Source: Arcticibacterium sp047623945 (GTDB taxonomy: Bacteria; Bacteroidota; Bacteroidia; Cytophagales; Spirosomataceae). From it: a stretch of DNA of 64,000 nt. The stretch spans positions 8,461-72,460 of the forward strand of contig JBLHOT010000012.1 in NCBI GenBank assembly GCA_047623945.1. Direction: 5' to 3'. The notes below the pieces were generated by a model that did no database searches, was not told the origin of the DNA, and saw only the letters and a program-made list of their open reading frames with translations. Positions within the stretch are counted from its first letter, which is position 1. The number at the start of each line of letters is the position of its first letter. Shown here piece by piece: positions 50,736 to 59,817 of this stretch. A program made the position numbers and the translations under genes.

Positions 50736-51524
50736 TCAATCAGATTTGCTGCCTCCATTTTTCAAAACCCCTCGCTCCGAGTTCTTTAAAAAAAACAGTA
50801 TTTCATCCCTTTCTCGAGTAGCATCCATTTCTAGTTCTATGGCTCTTCTAGCGTCGGCTATATTTAGTCCCTTTAAGAACAGAAAACGATAAATCTCCTG
50901 AATCTCCGCTATTTTTTCATTTGAAAACTCTCTTCTTCTAAGTCCGATAGAGTTTACTCCTACAAAACTTAAAGGCTCTCTTGCTGCCTTAATAAACGGT
51001 GGCACATCTTTCCTTACTAAGGAGCCTCCCGCTATCATGGCATGGGCTCCTATTCTTACAAATTGATGAACAGCCGTAGTGCCACCTATAAATGCATAAT
51101 CATCTATAAGTATATGACCCGCCAACTGTACACTGTTTGCCAAAATAACATGGTCCCCGATAATACAATCATGGGCAATATGGACATAAGCCATAACAAG
51201 GCAGTTTGCCCCTACTACCGTCTTATATTTATCTGTTGTTCCCCGATTGATAGTTACACATTCCCTAATCGTCGAATTGTCACCAATTTCTACCGTTGTA
51301 TACTCGCCTTTAAACTTTAGGTCCTGTGGCTCAGCAGAAATAACGGCACCAGGAAAAATCTTGCAATTTTTACCTATTCTGGCACCTTCCATGATAGTCA
51401 CATTTGGGCCAATCCATGTTCCCTCTCCAATGATTACATCTTTAGATATGGCAGTGAAAGGTTCAATAACCACATTTTGAGCAATCTTAGCTTCGGGGTG
51501 TACGTAAGCCAAAGGCTGATTCAT
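50736..51524 (-). CDS. lpxA: UDP-N-acetylglucosamine acyltransferase LpxA
   Basis: 262 residues. Hexapeptide beta-helix from the N-terminus (H-P-E-A-K-I-A-Q-N-V-V-I-E-P-F) followed by the helical C-terminal domain typical of LpxA. The catalytic His is in V-H-I-A-H-D-C-I-I-G-D-H, and the acyl-chain ruler region is G-H-I-L-I-D-D. It performs the first step of lipid A synthesis, moving a hydroxyacyl chain from ACP to UDP-GlcNAc. It is the third lpx gene in the lpxD, lpxC-fabZ, lpxA run. Confidence 0.96.
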   Translation of the reverse strand: MNQPLAYVHPEAKIAQNVVIEPFTAISKDVIIGEGTWIGPNVTIMEGARIGKNCKIFPGAVISAEPQDLKFKGEYTTVEIGDNSTIRECVTINRGTTDKYKTVVGANCLVMAYVHIAHDCIIGDHVILANSVQLAGHILIDDYAFIGGTTAVHQFVRIGAHAMIAGGSLVRKDVPPFIKAAREPLSFVGVNSIGLRRREFSNEKIAEIQEIYRFLFLKGLNIADARRAIELEMDATRERDEILFFLKNSERGVLKNGGSKSD

Positions 51525-51541
51525 ATTCTTTTATAATAGTT

Positions 51542-52927
51542 TTATTTTCTAACCAGCCTAGCTGTCATATTCACGCTACATACGAGATTTTTACCAACCC
51601 AAGCCTCTCCTTGCATCTTTGCCACACCCATTCTAATAGGTGCTAAAAGGCCACATCTGATTACTAACGTATCTCCAGGTAAAACGTTCTTAAAAAAACG
51701 ACATTTCTCAATACCCACCAAATATGGCCAGTATGCCTCGGGTTCTCCAGTAGATGTTAACACAAGGACTCCCCCAGTTTGAGCTATCGCTTCCACCTGC
51801 AATACACCCGGCATTACAGGATTATCAGGAAAATGGCCAGTAAACTGTGGCTCATTCATAGTAACGTTTTTTACTCCCACTACAGATGTACCATCAAGTG
51901 ACATTATCTTATCCACCAACTGAAAGGGATACCTGTGCGGAAGTAATTTCGCGATTCCGCTAACATTATAGACTGGTTCCGCATTTTGGTCAAAAGTAGG
52001 TGGTGCTTTGGCTGCAGCAGCAATAGCTTTAGCTATCTTCTTTGCTAATGACACATTAGATGCGTGCCCAGGTCTAGCGGCTAAAATATGTGCCTTTAAC
52101 GGTCTCCCCACAAGTACGAGGTCACCCATTAAATCTAACAGTTTATGTCGAGCTGGCTCGTTTTTAAACTTCAAAGGCTCATCATTCACAAAACCAGACT
52201 CGCTGATCGTAACCTTTTTCTTGCCCAGCATTTTTGCCAGTTCTGCAATTCTTTCTTCACTTACTACATCCTCGGCAATAAGAATGGCATTATTGATATC
52301 TCCTCCTTTAATGAGACCCGCCTTATAAAGCTGCTCTAACTCATGTACAAAAACAAATGTTCTGCACGCAGCAATACGTTCTTTAAAATTCTCTATTTCA
52401 TGTAATTGAGCATGCTGTGAGCTCAAAACTTTAGAATTATAATCGACCATCACGGTTAAACGGTAATCGTCTAATGGCAAAGCCGCCATTTCTACACTGT
52501 GGTCGTCATTATTAAGTTGAATAGCCTCTGTAATGGAGAAATAGTTTCTAAGGGCATTTTGTTCAGTGATAACACCCTTTTCTAATAGTTCTACAAAGGG
52601 CATGGCACTTCCATCCAAAATAGGAATTTCTGGGCCATCTAATTTTATAAGCAAGTTATCTACTTGCAAGCCACCTACTGCCGCTAAAAGATGCTCCGTA
52701 GTCTGAACCTTTGCATCGCCAATGCCCAATACAGTTCCTCTGGCCGTGTCAATTACATACTCCACTAAAGCCGGAACTTTAGGTTGGTTTTCTAAATCTG
52801 TTCTCTGAAATACAATTCCGTGATTAATTCCAGCTGGACAAAGCGTTAAATTCACTTCTTCTCCGGAGTGAAGACCCACGCCTTTTACAGATACCTCGCT
52901 ACCGATGGTAGATTGCTTTGTGTTCAT
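51542..52927 (-). CDS. lpxC: Fused LpxC-FabZ (deacetylase plus hydroxyacyl-ACP dehydratase)
   Basis: 461 residues. The N-terminal 300 or so residues are the zinc deacetylase LpxC (V-Q-T-T-E-H-L-L-A-A with a zinc His, I-L-D-G-S-A-M-P, and H-K-L-L-D-L-M-G-D-L), which commits to lipid A synthesis. The C-terminal 150 residues are a FabZ dehydratase (L-L-P-H-R-Y-P-F-Q-L-V-D, H-F-P-D-N-P-V-M-P-G-V with the catalytic His, then the Glu in Q-V-E-A). The fusion is characteristic of Bacteroidota and links lipid A and fatty acid synthesis in one polypeptide. Confidence 0.97.
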   Translation of the reverse strand: MNTKQSTIGSEVSVKGVGLHSGEEVNLTLCPAGINHGIVFQRTDLENQPKVPALVEYVIDTARGTVLGIGDAKVQTTEHLLAAVGGLQVDNLLIKLDGPEIPILDGSAMPFVELLEKGVITEQNALRNYFSITEAIQLNNDDHSVEMAALPLDDYRLTVMVDYNSKVLSSQHAQLHEIENFKERIAACRTFVFVHELEQLYKAGLIKGGDINNAILIAEDVVSEERIAELAKMLGKKKVTISESGFVNDEPLKFKNEPARHKLLDLMGDLVLVGRPLKAHILAARPGHASNVSLAKKIAKAIAAAAKAPPTFDQNAEPVYNVSGIAKLLPHRYPFQLVDKIMSLDGTSVVGVKNVTMNEPQFTGHFPDNPVMPGVLQVEAIAQTGGVLVLTSTGEPEAYWPYLVGIEKCRFFKNVLPGDTLVIRCGLLAPIRMGVAKMQGEAWVGKNLVCSVNMTARLVRK

Positions 52928-52934
52928 TTCTAAC

Positions 52935-53954
52935 TTATTTCTCTTCTAAATCTCTTAAACGTTTCTCTAGATCTGGTAGTTTCTTAAAAAACACCATAGA
53001 TCTTAAATGCTGCTGTAAATTCATGAATGGCGTTCCATTCACAGATAAATTTTCTTCTATAATATCTCGGTTAATGCCAGACTGTGCTCCTATTTTGGTG
53101 CCGTCAGCCACTTTTACATGCCCAGCAAAACCCACTTGGCCGCCCACAACACATTTGGCTCCAATCTTTGAAGAACCAGCTATTCCGGTTAGAGCCGCCA
53201 CCACCGTATTCTTACCTATCTGAACGTTATGAGCTATTTGAACCAGATTATCAATCTTAACACCTTCCATAATTAGGGTGCTCCCTATGGTACCTCTGTC
53301 TATGGTCGTATTACTGCCTACAGAAACATTATTCTCAATTTTGACATTCCCCATTTGTGGCACTTCAATATAAGACCCATCTGGCTGTGGAGCAAAACCA
53401 AAACCATCTGAGCCAATAACAACCCCACTATGCAGCACACAGTTATCACCAATAACCGAATCTGACAATATTTTTACACCTGCGTAAATGATGCAATTTT
53501 TACCTATGCTCACATTATCGTCAATGAAAACTTGCGGATAGATTGTGGTGTTTTCTCCAATACTCGAATTCTCAGAAACATGGGTGAAGTTCCCTATATA
53601 AACATGCTCGCCTATTGTGGCACTCGCATCAACAAAAGCTAGTTTAGAAACACCCGTTTTGCTTTGTTTTTTAATTTTCTGATATTCTCCTAATAATACA
53701 GAAAAGGCACTATAAGGATCTTTAACTTTTATAAGCGAAGAGTTTACCGACTCTTTGGCAACAAATGAGTCCGCTACGATGACCGCAGAAGAATCTGTTT
53801 GGTAAATATGTGCCTCGTATTTGGGGTTTGCTAGAAAAGAAATACCACCTTTTTTTCCCTCTTCGATTTTGTAGAACTGGTCGATCTCCAAACTGTCATC
53901 TCCCTCTACTTTTCCTCCTATCAGTTGGGCTATTTGGCGTACTGTGAATTTCAT
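52935..53954 (-). CDS. lpxD: UDP-3-O-(3-hydroxyacyl)glucosamine N-acyltransferase LpxD
   Basis: 339 residues. An N-terminal uridine-binding domain (I-S-F-L-A-N-P-K-Y) is followed by the left-handed beta-helix with G-V-V-I-G-S-D-G-F-G-F-A-P and the catalytic His in V-Q-I-A-H-N-V-Q-I-G. The C-terminal helix is charged (L-P-D-L-E-K-R-L-R-D-L-E-E-K). It adds the second acyl chain in lipid A synthesis. It lies 33 bases downstream of the HD hydrolase gene on the same strand and 7 bases before lpxC-fabZ. Confidence 0.96.
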   Translation of the reverse strand: MKFTVRQIAQLIGGKVEGDDSLEIDQFYKIEEGKKGGISFLANPKYEAHIYQTDSSAVIVADSFVAKESVNSSLIKVKDPYSAFSVLLGEYQKIKKQSKTGVSKLAFVDASATIGEHVYIGNFTHVSENSSIGENTTIYPQVFIDDNVSIGKNCIIYAGVKILSDSVIGDNCVLHSGVVIGSDGFGFAPQPDGSYIEVPQMGNVKIENNVSVGSNTTIDRGTIGSTLIMEGVKIDNLVQIAHNVQIGKNTVVAALTGIAGSSKIGAKCVVGGQVGFAGHVKVADGTKIGAQSGINRDIIEENLSVNGTPFMNLQQHLRSMVFFKKLPDLEKRLRDLEEK

Positions 53955-53987
53955 ACTGGCTTTTTCTGTCTTGCTATTAGCATAGTA

Positions 53988-55229
53988 TTAGGACTGCAAA
54001 TATACATCTTTGGCCCAACATAGATAATGTTTTTTGACTATCTTACTTAGAGCTTTTACTGTGGGTAAGTCAGAGGCCTCTGTGATATCTTTAATTTCTC
54101 CAGACTTCATTAATATCCTAATATGACTGTTTTCCACTACATATCCCGCATTACTAATACTATCCGTGTGATAAAAATTTCCTAAATCATTGGGGTTTAC
54201 TCCTTTCTGAAGCAATTCTTTTTTAATATCTTCTATTTGTTCCTTTTTAGGCTTAACATCTGTGACTGTAATGGTATACAGTTTCCTATTTACGAAAGAT
54301 TTTGCTAAAAAAGAAAGTATGTCATCATCGTGCCTTCTCCATGTTTTTAAGGCATACCAAATATCCGTATCATCAATATTTAGAAAATCGTCTAGGGTAT
54401 CCTCGTTTTTTTCAAATGCTTCGAGATCTAGTTTCTCATGAAGGAACACCCTTAAAAAAGGGGAACAAGGCACATCTTTGCCTTCCGACATTAAGTATCT
54501 AGCACGTTCTAAGGCTTTGATAAGAATAACTTCTGCACTCTTGGCCGTTTTATGAAGATAAACCTGCCAATACATCATTCGTCTCGCGTTCAGGAATGTC
54601 TCTACTGTTAATAGGCCTTTCTCTTCTACCACTAGTTCGCCATCCACAATATTGAGCATTTTTATAATACGCTCAACACCAATTCTCCCTTCCGCTACTC
54701 CTGTAAAAAAACTGTCTCTATTAATGTAATCGAGCCTATCCATGTCCAACTGACTCGAAATCAATTGATGAAAAAAACTACGTTGATAAGTCCCTTTAAA
54801 CATTTCTATAGCCATCTTTAGAGCCCCATTAAACTCCCCATTTAGTCTTTTCATGATTAGTTCAGTGATCTTCTCATGATCTATTCCTGAAAGAAGGGTG
54901 TATTCTAAAACATGCGAAAAAGGGCCATGCCCAATATCGTGCAAAAGAATTGCGACCTGTGCGGCTTCCCTCTCCACATCCATGATGAGATGACCTTTGG
55001 CTTCCAAACTATTTAGAGCCTGCCCCATGAGATGCATGGCCCCTATAGCATGCTGAAAACGAGAGTGTAGGGCTCCGGGGTATACAAAATCCGTAAGACC
55101 TAATTGCTTAATTCTTCGCAATCTTTGAAAATACGGATGCTCTATAAGATCATAGATTAAGTCACTTGGTAAAGTTACGAAACCGTAAACCGGGTCGTTA
55201 AGGATTTTTCTTTTGTTAGTTTTTCGCAT
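53988..55229 (-). CDS. HD-superfamily phosphohydrolase (dGTPase/SAMHD1-like)
   Basis: 413 residues. The HD metal motif sequence is split as R-F-Q-H-A-I-G-A-M-H-L (first His), L-L-H-D-I-G-H-G-P-F-S-H (His-Asp) and S-S-Q-L-D-M-D-R-L-D-Y (late Asp). The N-terminal D-P-V-Y-G-F-V and L-G-L-T-D-F-V-Y-P-G-A-L-H-S-R match the YdhJ-like HD proteins. The substrate is unknown; relatives include dNTP triphosphohydrolases. It heads the lpx run in Cytophagales-like genomes, and a -7-like TACTTTTG lies 9 bases before its ATG. Confidence 0.88.
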   Translation of the reverse strand: MRKTNKRKILNDPVYGFVTLPSDLIYDLIEHPYFQRLRRIKQLGLTDFVYPGALHSRFQHAIGAMHLMGQALNSLEAKGHLIMDVEREAAQVAILLHDIGHGPFSHVLEYTLLSGIDHEKITELIMKRLNGEFNGALKMAIEMFKGTYQRSFFHQLISSQLDMDRLDYINRDSFFTGVAEGRIGVERIIKMLNIVDGELVVEEKGLLTVETFLNARRMMYWQVYLHKTAKSAEVILIKALERARYLMSEGKDVPCSPFLRVFLHEKLDLEAFEKNEDTLDDFLNIDDTDIWYALKTWRRHDDDILSFLAKSFVNRKLYTITVTDVKPKKEQIEDIKKELLQKGVNPNDLGNFYHTDSISNAGYVVENSHIRILMKSGEIKDITEASDLPTVKALSKIVKKHYLCWAKDVYLQS

Positions 55230-55238
55230 CTATGTTGG

Positions 55239-55246
55239 CAAAAGTA
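55239..55246 (-). promoter_or_regulatory. Possible -7 box of the HD-lpx operon
   Basis: TACTTTTG on the minus strand, 9 bases upstream of the ATG at 55229, which would give a nearly leaderless mRNA. No TTG lies at the expected distance; a TTA is 20 bases upstream. Confidence 0.35.
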
Positions 55247-55426
55247 CCAACCTATTCCGTGGTTTATAACTTGTAACTATATTTTTCCCTATATCAGGTG
55301 GTTATTCAAGACCATTGAATAGATAAAGCAAAGACTTATCCCATTTTCTTTTTTCTGAATAGCGGTTGTTCTAAATTTACTCTACAGAAACCACAGAATG
55401 GGTTTCTAAATTAAAACTCATACAAA

Positions 55427-56311
55427 TTGTCGGAATCAGAAGGTATTGATTGGAGAAAAGTATTCTCCGTTAAATCCATTTTATTTATCATTATTGGCTC
55501 TTTATGTGCTACCATAGCCATTAAAGGTTTTATGATACCAAATCACTTTATAGATGGTGGTGTAACTGGAGTCTCTATATTAATTCATGAAATTTTCCAT
55601 ATTGACGTAAGCATTCCTCTTGTTCTTATAAATCTGCCATTCATATTTATAGGTTATCATAAAATTGGGAAAAACTTTGCCATTCACGCTTTAATAGCTG
55701 TCATCTTATTAGCCATTCTGCTTCAGTTTGTTGAAATCCCTGCCATCACAAGCGACGAGGTTCTGATTGCCGTTTTCGGTGGTTTATTCATTGGCCTGGG
55801 TATTGGCTTTGTGATTAAAGGGGGTGGGGTAATAGACGGTTTAGAGGTTATTGCAGAGTATTCAAACAAGAAATTTGCTCTCAGTGCCTCAGAAATCATA
55901 ATGCTCATAAATACTGTTCTTTTCCTGATTGCGGCCTACAGTCTCGGTATTGAGAAGGCCATGTATTCAATTTTAACCTACTTCACTGCTCTTCAAGTTT
56001 CTAATTATGTGGTGGATGGTTTCGAGGAATATACTTCCCTAACTATAATATCCGCTGATCATGAAAGAATGAAAAGTATGATAGTCAATGACCATCAAAA
56101 AGCCATTTCTGTATATAAAGGAGAAAGAGGTTATTTGCCTGCTAGTTTTGGCATAAAACATGACACAGACATTATAGTTACTATTGTAACACGGTTAGAG
56201 ATTCATAAACTGAAACAGGAAATATTCAAGCTTGATCCAGCCGCCTTTATTTTTGTTCAAAGCATAAAAGAAGTAGGTGGTGGTGAGGTCAGGAAATTGA
56301 GAGAGCACTAA
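55427..56311 (+). CDS. YitT-family membrane protein (DUF161/DUF2179)
   Basis: 294 residues, TTG start (the upstream ATG at 55397 is out of frame and short). Five to six TM helices in the first 200 residues contain the family G-G-V-T-G-V-S-I-L and G-L-F-I-G-L-G-I-G-F motifs, followed by a C-terminal DUF2179 domain (G-Y-L-P-A-S-F-G, I-V-T-I-V-T-R-L-E, D-P-A-A-F-I-F-V). The function is unknown; paralogues are common in Bacteroidota and Firmicutes. The next gene begins right after its stop. Confidence 0.88.
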   Translation: MSESEGIDWRKVFSVKSILFIIIGSLCATIAIKGFMIPNHFIDGGVTGVSILIHEIFHIDVSIPLVLINLPFIFIGYHKIGKNFAIHALIAVILLAILLQFVEIPAITSDEVLIAVFGGLFIGLGIGFVIKGGGVIDGLEVIAEYSNKKFALSASEIIMLINTVLFLIAAYSLGIEKAMYSILTYFTALQVSNYVVDGFEEYTSLTIISADHERMKSMIVNDHQKAISVYKGERGYLPASFGIKHDTDIIVTIVTRLEIHKLKQEIFKLDPAAFIFVQSIKEVGGGEVRKLREH

Positions 56312-56914
56312 ATGGAGACTAAATTCGAAGATATTAGCCGAAAGGTCGTAGCAGTACTTAGCCAAAAACTCCCCGCTTACCTCACTTATCACAGCATAGA
56401 GCATACTAAGTATGTCGTTAAAATGGCGGAATATTTGGCATGGAGAGAAAACATGCCTAACCATGATATATTTTTGATTAAGGTAGCAGCACTTTATCAT
56501 GATATTGGCTTTATAAAAAGCCGCGAAAATCATGAAAGTATTGGATGTGATATCGCTCGTGAAGAGTTACCTAAAGAGGGAATTCACCCCGATGATGTTA
56601 CTAAAATATGTGGGATGATAATGGCTACTAAAATACCTCAGAACCCTCAAAATTTGCACGAGGAAATATTGGCAGATGCAGATTTAGAATATTTAAGTAC
56701 TCAAAACTTTGAACCAGTCAGTGAAATGCTTTTTAAGGAGCTTAAGCATTTTAATCCAGCATTTACAAGGAAGGACTGGCGGAAGGTCCAGATAGATTTC
56801 CTGAGTAATCATTGCTATCATACGTCCTTTTGCAAAAGGTATAAAGAGAATTTCAAAGATCAACACCTCCTGAAATTAAAAGGCTTAGATCTTAAATCAC
56901 TCAAGGGTAAATAG
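56312..56914 (+). CDS. HD-domain phosphohydrolase
   Basis: 200 residues. HD motif residues: H in Y-H-S-I-E-H-T, H-D in A-A-L-Y-H-D-I-G-F, later D in L-A-D-A-D-L-E-Y. It resembles small stand-alone HD proteins acting on nucleotides or phosphodiesters; no partner domain is present. Its ATG abuts the YitT stop, and its stop abuts the stop of the convergent receiver-cyclase gene with no bases between. Confidence 0.85.
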   Translation: METKFEDISRKVVAVLSQKLPAYLTYHSIEHTKYVVKMAEYLAWRENMPNHDIFLIKVAALYHDIGFIKSRENHESIGCDIAREELPKEGIHPDDVTKICGMIMATKIPQNPQNLHEEILADADLEYLSTQNFEPVSEMLFKELKHFNPAFTRKDWRKVQIDFLSNHCYHTSFCKRYKENFKDQHLLKLKGLDLKSLKGK

Positions 56915-57973
56915 TTACTCTATAACGGCGTAGCACTTTACAGGTCGTGCTTTATTTTTAAGATCCAATGCCCCTACTTCTTGGCACTTAAAGGAGTCTT
57001 TAACTTGTAGATAAGCTGTTTCTGGAATAAGGATTTGACTAGCAGTAGCTGCGGCCTGAAGCCTAGCAGCCGTATTAACCACATCACCAATTACCGTATA
57101 GTCTAATCTTTTTAAGGTAGAAGAACCTATGTTTCCTGAAATCACTTCCCCAGAAGCAATACCAAGGGCTACCTTAGGAAGGTATTCCTGTTCTTTTCCT
57201 ACTACGGGGTCTTTTATATTATCTATTTGTGACACTAAAGAAAGTGCCGCATCAATGGCCCTGTCTAAATGGTATTCACCCTTAAAAACGGCCATGACAG
57301 CATCTCCCATGAATTTATCTACGAAGCCATTATGAGCAATAATTTCTTTTACGATGATGTCAAAATAATTATTGAGAATATTAACTACAAAATCTGCACT
57401 TTCTTTCTCCGTGATGGCTGTAAATCCACATATGTCCACAAAAAGTACAGAGGCTTCAATGGTCTCATTCGCCGTAAGAGAATCAGCGAACTCCTGCTTG
57501 CTCATGAAATTTAAAACACTACCATCTACGTACATTTTAAGTATGTTATTCTCCTTGATCGCGTCTATTGTTTCGCGTATTTGCTGAATATGAATGATGG
57601 TCTTTTCCATCGTGACTTCTAGGTCTTCAAAATTGACCGGTTTACAGACAAAGTCAAAGGCCCCTTTATTCATTGCCGTCCGAATGTTATCCATATCGCC
57701 ATAGGCCGACACCATTACCACCTGAATAAGGGGATTGTTTTCGCCAATTTTCACCAAGAGTGTTAAACCATCCATCTCTGGCATATTTATATCACTCAAG
57801 ACCAAAAAAATATCTGGCTGAGCTGCCAAGACTTCTAATGCTTCCCTCCCATTTTCCGCAAAGAAAAACTCATATTTTTTCTCCCGTATTTGACGACGGA
57901 ATTTTTGACGTATCAAAGCTTCCAAATCGCTTTCATCATCAACTACAAGTATTTTAGTATTCATTTGGGCCAT
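56915..57973 (-). CDS. Response regulator with class III nucleotide cyclase output
   Basis: 352 residues. The receiver domain (about 1-130) has the phospho-acceptor Asp61 in L-S-D-I-N-M-P, the acidic pair V-V-D-D-E and the switch Lys in C-K-P. A coiled linker leads to an adenylate/guanylate cyclase catalytic domain (about 175-352) with both metal Asp residues (F-V-D-I-C-G-F-T and M-G-D-A-V-M-A-V-F) and the purine/transition-state segment D-Y-T-V-I-G-D-V-V-N-T-A-A-R-L. Phosphorylation by a neighbouring kinase would control cAMP (or cGMP) synthesis. ATG at residue 4 is an alternative start. Eight bases separate it from the receiver gene upstream. Confidence 0.92.
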   Translation of the reverse strand: MAQMNTKILVVDDESDLEALIRQKFRRQIREKKYEFFFAENGREALEVLAAQPDIFLVLSDINMPEMDGLTLLVKIGENNPLIQVVMVSAYGDMDNIRTAMNKGAFDFVCKPVNFEDLEVTMEKTIIHIQQIRETIDAIKENNILKMYVDGSVLNFMSKQEFADSLTANETIEASVLFVDICGFTAITEKESADFVVNILNNYFDIIVKEIIAHNGFVDKFMGDAVMAVFKGEYHLDRAIDAALSLVSQIDNIKDPVVGKEQEYLPKVALGIASGEVISGNIGSSTLKRLDYTVIGDVVNTAARLQAAATASQILIPETAYLQVKDSFKCQEVGALDLKNKARPVKCYAVIE

Positions 57974-57981
57974 TCAAAATT

Positions 57982-58353
57982 TCACTCTTTATTCAGTCTC
58001 AATTTTAATGCAGCAAAGTCTAGTGGTTTGGTCAAAAAGTCATCTGCTCCTAAATCTTTGGCTTGCTTTTTATTATCCTCATCTCCATAAGCTGTAATCA
58101 TCATGACCACAGGAGGTGGTTTGTGATAGTTATTCCGTATTTTTTTCAGTAACTCAATACCGGTCATTCCGGGCATATTAATATCTGATAATATTAGCAC
58201 CGCCTCTGACTCATGTTCCATTAGATATAGAAGGGCATCTTCACCTGAGTGGGCAAACGAAAAGTCAACTTCCCCTCTTCTAATTTCCTTACGGAACTTC
58301 TGAAGGAATAAATCCTTAACATCAAATTCGTCGTCTACAACAAGTATTTTCAT
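57982..58353 (-). CDS. Stand-alone response regulator receiver
   Basis: 123 residues, a single CheY-like domain. Acidic pocket V-V-D-D-E, phospho-acceptor Asp57 in L-S-D-I-N-M-P, Thr in I-T-A-Y-G and Lys in T-K-P. It has no output domain, so it likely acts by protein contact or as a phosphate relay or sink for the adjacent kinases. It resembles the receiver of the cyclase protein next door (D-x-x-L-I/F-x-Q-K-F-R), suggesting duplication. It lies between the kinase and the cyclase genes. Confidence 0.9.
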   Translation of the reverse strand: MKILVVDDEFDVKDLFLQKFRKEIRRGEVDFSFAHSGEDALLYLMEHESEAVLILSDINMPGMTGIELLKKIRNNYHKPPPVVMMITAYGDEDNKKQAKDLGADDFLTKPLDFAALKLRLNKE

Positions 58354-58375
58354 GGATAGGCAAGTTAAAAGAATT

Positions 58376-59731
58376 CTATGTAATAAACTTTAATTTTATG
58401 GGTAGAGTTAATATAAATTCGGAACCCAGTCCAGGTTTTGATTTGAGTTTTATTTCGCCTCCATGAGCTATAATTATATCATGACTCAGTGAAAGGCCTA
58501 ACCCGGTACCTTCGCCAGAGGGTTTAGTGGTAAAAAAGGGCTGGAATATTTTCAATTTATTTTCAGTTGATATTCCAATGCCGTTGTCTTTGATGGATAC
58601 TTGGACTTTATTTTTTAACAGCTTTGTAGAAACAGTAACCAGTGGTTTATAGTCCTCTATTCCATTTTTTGCTTTAGACTTAACTGCATGAAATGCGTTA
58701 TTAAGGACATTTAGTAGTACTCTGCCAAAATCCTGCGGCACCACCTCTATACTCCCCACATTAGGATCTAGCTCTGTTTTAAAGTCTGAATTGAAGCTTT
58801 TGTCCTTAGCTCTTAAACCATGATAAGACAGTCTTAAATATTCGTCACAAATCTTATTTAATTCTACAAATTCTTTAGTGCCAGAACTTGTCCTAGAATG
58901 CTCTAACATACTTTTCACTATACTACTTGCTCTATTCCCATGATGACTTATCTTAGAAAGGTTCTTCATGATATCAAGAAGTAATTCCTTTTGAAGATCA
59001 ATATCTCTATCCTCGACAGCCTTTTCTGCTTCTGCCTCCAGTTCTCCAGCTAATTCTTTTGTTAGTTCTGAGAAATTATTAACGAAGTTTAAGGGGTTCT
59101 GAATTTCATGGGCTATACCCGCCGTTAACTCCCCTAGAGATGCTAGCTTTTCTGATTGAATTAACTGAGCTTGTGTTGCTTTTAATTCATCTAATGCTAT
59201 GATTAATTCTTCCTTTTGCTGAGAAATCTCAGCAGTTCTTTGAACCACCAATTCTTCTAATTCATCATTATGTTTTGTAATAGATTCATTTTTTTCTTTC
59301 TCGGCCCCTAAGGTTTTATAATGCCTCCAAGCTCCTATTCCATAAGCCAGCATCCACAGCATACTACCGTAATTAAGGATATCCAGTGTCGTGGAGTTGC
59401 TTTCAAAAAAGGATAGAAAAAAGAAGTTTAGAATATTGTAAACAGTACTGATTATAAAATATGGTATAACCGCATAGGCTAGCATTTTCCCAAGAGTGTC
59501 ATGCCTTAGCAGCCACAACACATAAACTATAAGACTAAAAATAAAGAACCAAAGGGCACCACCAATATATTCCAACTTTTCTGGTAGAAACATACTGAGA
59601 ACAGTAATTCCTATACTTGCATATAATGCCTTCAAAAGCAAATCGTCCCAAAAGGGCAATTCCTTTTTTAATGAGAATTGTCTCCTCAAGAATCTTATTG
59701 AAATAAAAGCAATAATAAAGTTTGCTAGCAT
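58376..59731 (-). CDS. Membrane sensor histidine kinase
   Basis: 451 residues. The N-terminal 130 residues have about four TM helices and no large periplasmic domain; a coiled-coil linker (about 140-200) follows. HisKA contains G-E-L-T-A-G-I-A-H-E-I-Q-N-P-L with phospho-acceptor His208. HATPase_c has N-N-A-F-H-A-V, D-N-G-I-G-I, F-F-T-T-K-P and G-T-G-L-G-L. The transmitter closely resembles those of the two other kinases in this block. It is likely the partner of the adjacent stand-alone receiver. Confidence 0.92.
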   Translation of the reverse strand: MLANFIIAFISIRFLRRQFSLKKELPFWDDLLLKALYASIGITVLSMFLPEKLEYIGGALWFFIFSLIVYVLWLLRHDTLGKMLAYAVIPYFIISTVYNILNFFFLSFFESNSTTLDILNYGSMLWMLAYGIGAWRHYKTLGAEKEKNESITKHNDELEELVVQRTAEISQQKEELIIALDELKATQAQLIQSEKLASLGELTAGIAHEIQNPLNFVNNFSELTKELAGELEAEAEKAVEDRDIDLQKELLLDIMKNLSKISHHGNRASSIVKSMLEHSRTSSGTKEFVELNKICDEYLRLSYHGLRAKDKSFNSDFKTELDPNVGSIEVVPQDFGRVLLNVLNNAFHAVKSKAKNGIEDYKPLVTVSTKLLKNKVQVSIKDNGIGISTENKLKIFQPFFTTKPSGEGTGLGLSLSHDIIIAHGGEIKLKSKPGLGSEFILTLPIKLKFIT

Positions 59732-59817
59732 GGATTCTTTGTTTAGAAGAATTGGATTACCCTCAAATTATAAAAAAAAAGTTACCCGTCCACGTTTTAG
59801 ATATTTTCATATTCAAA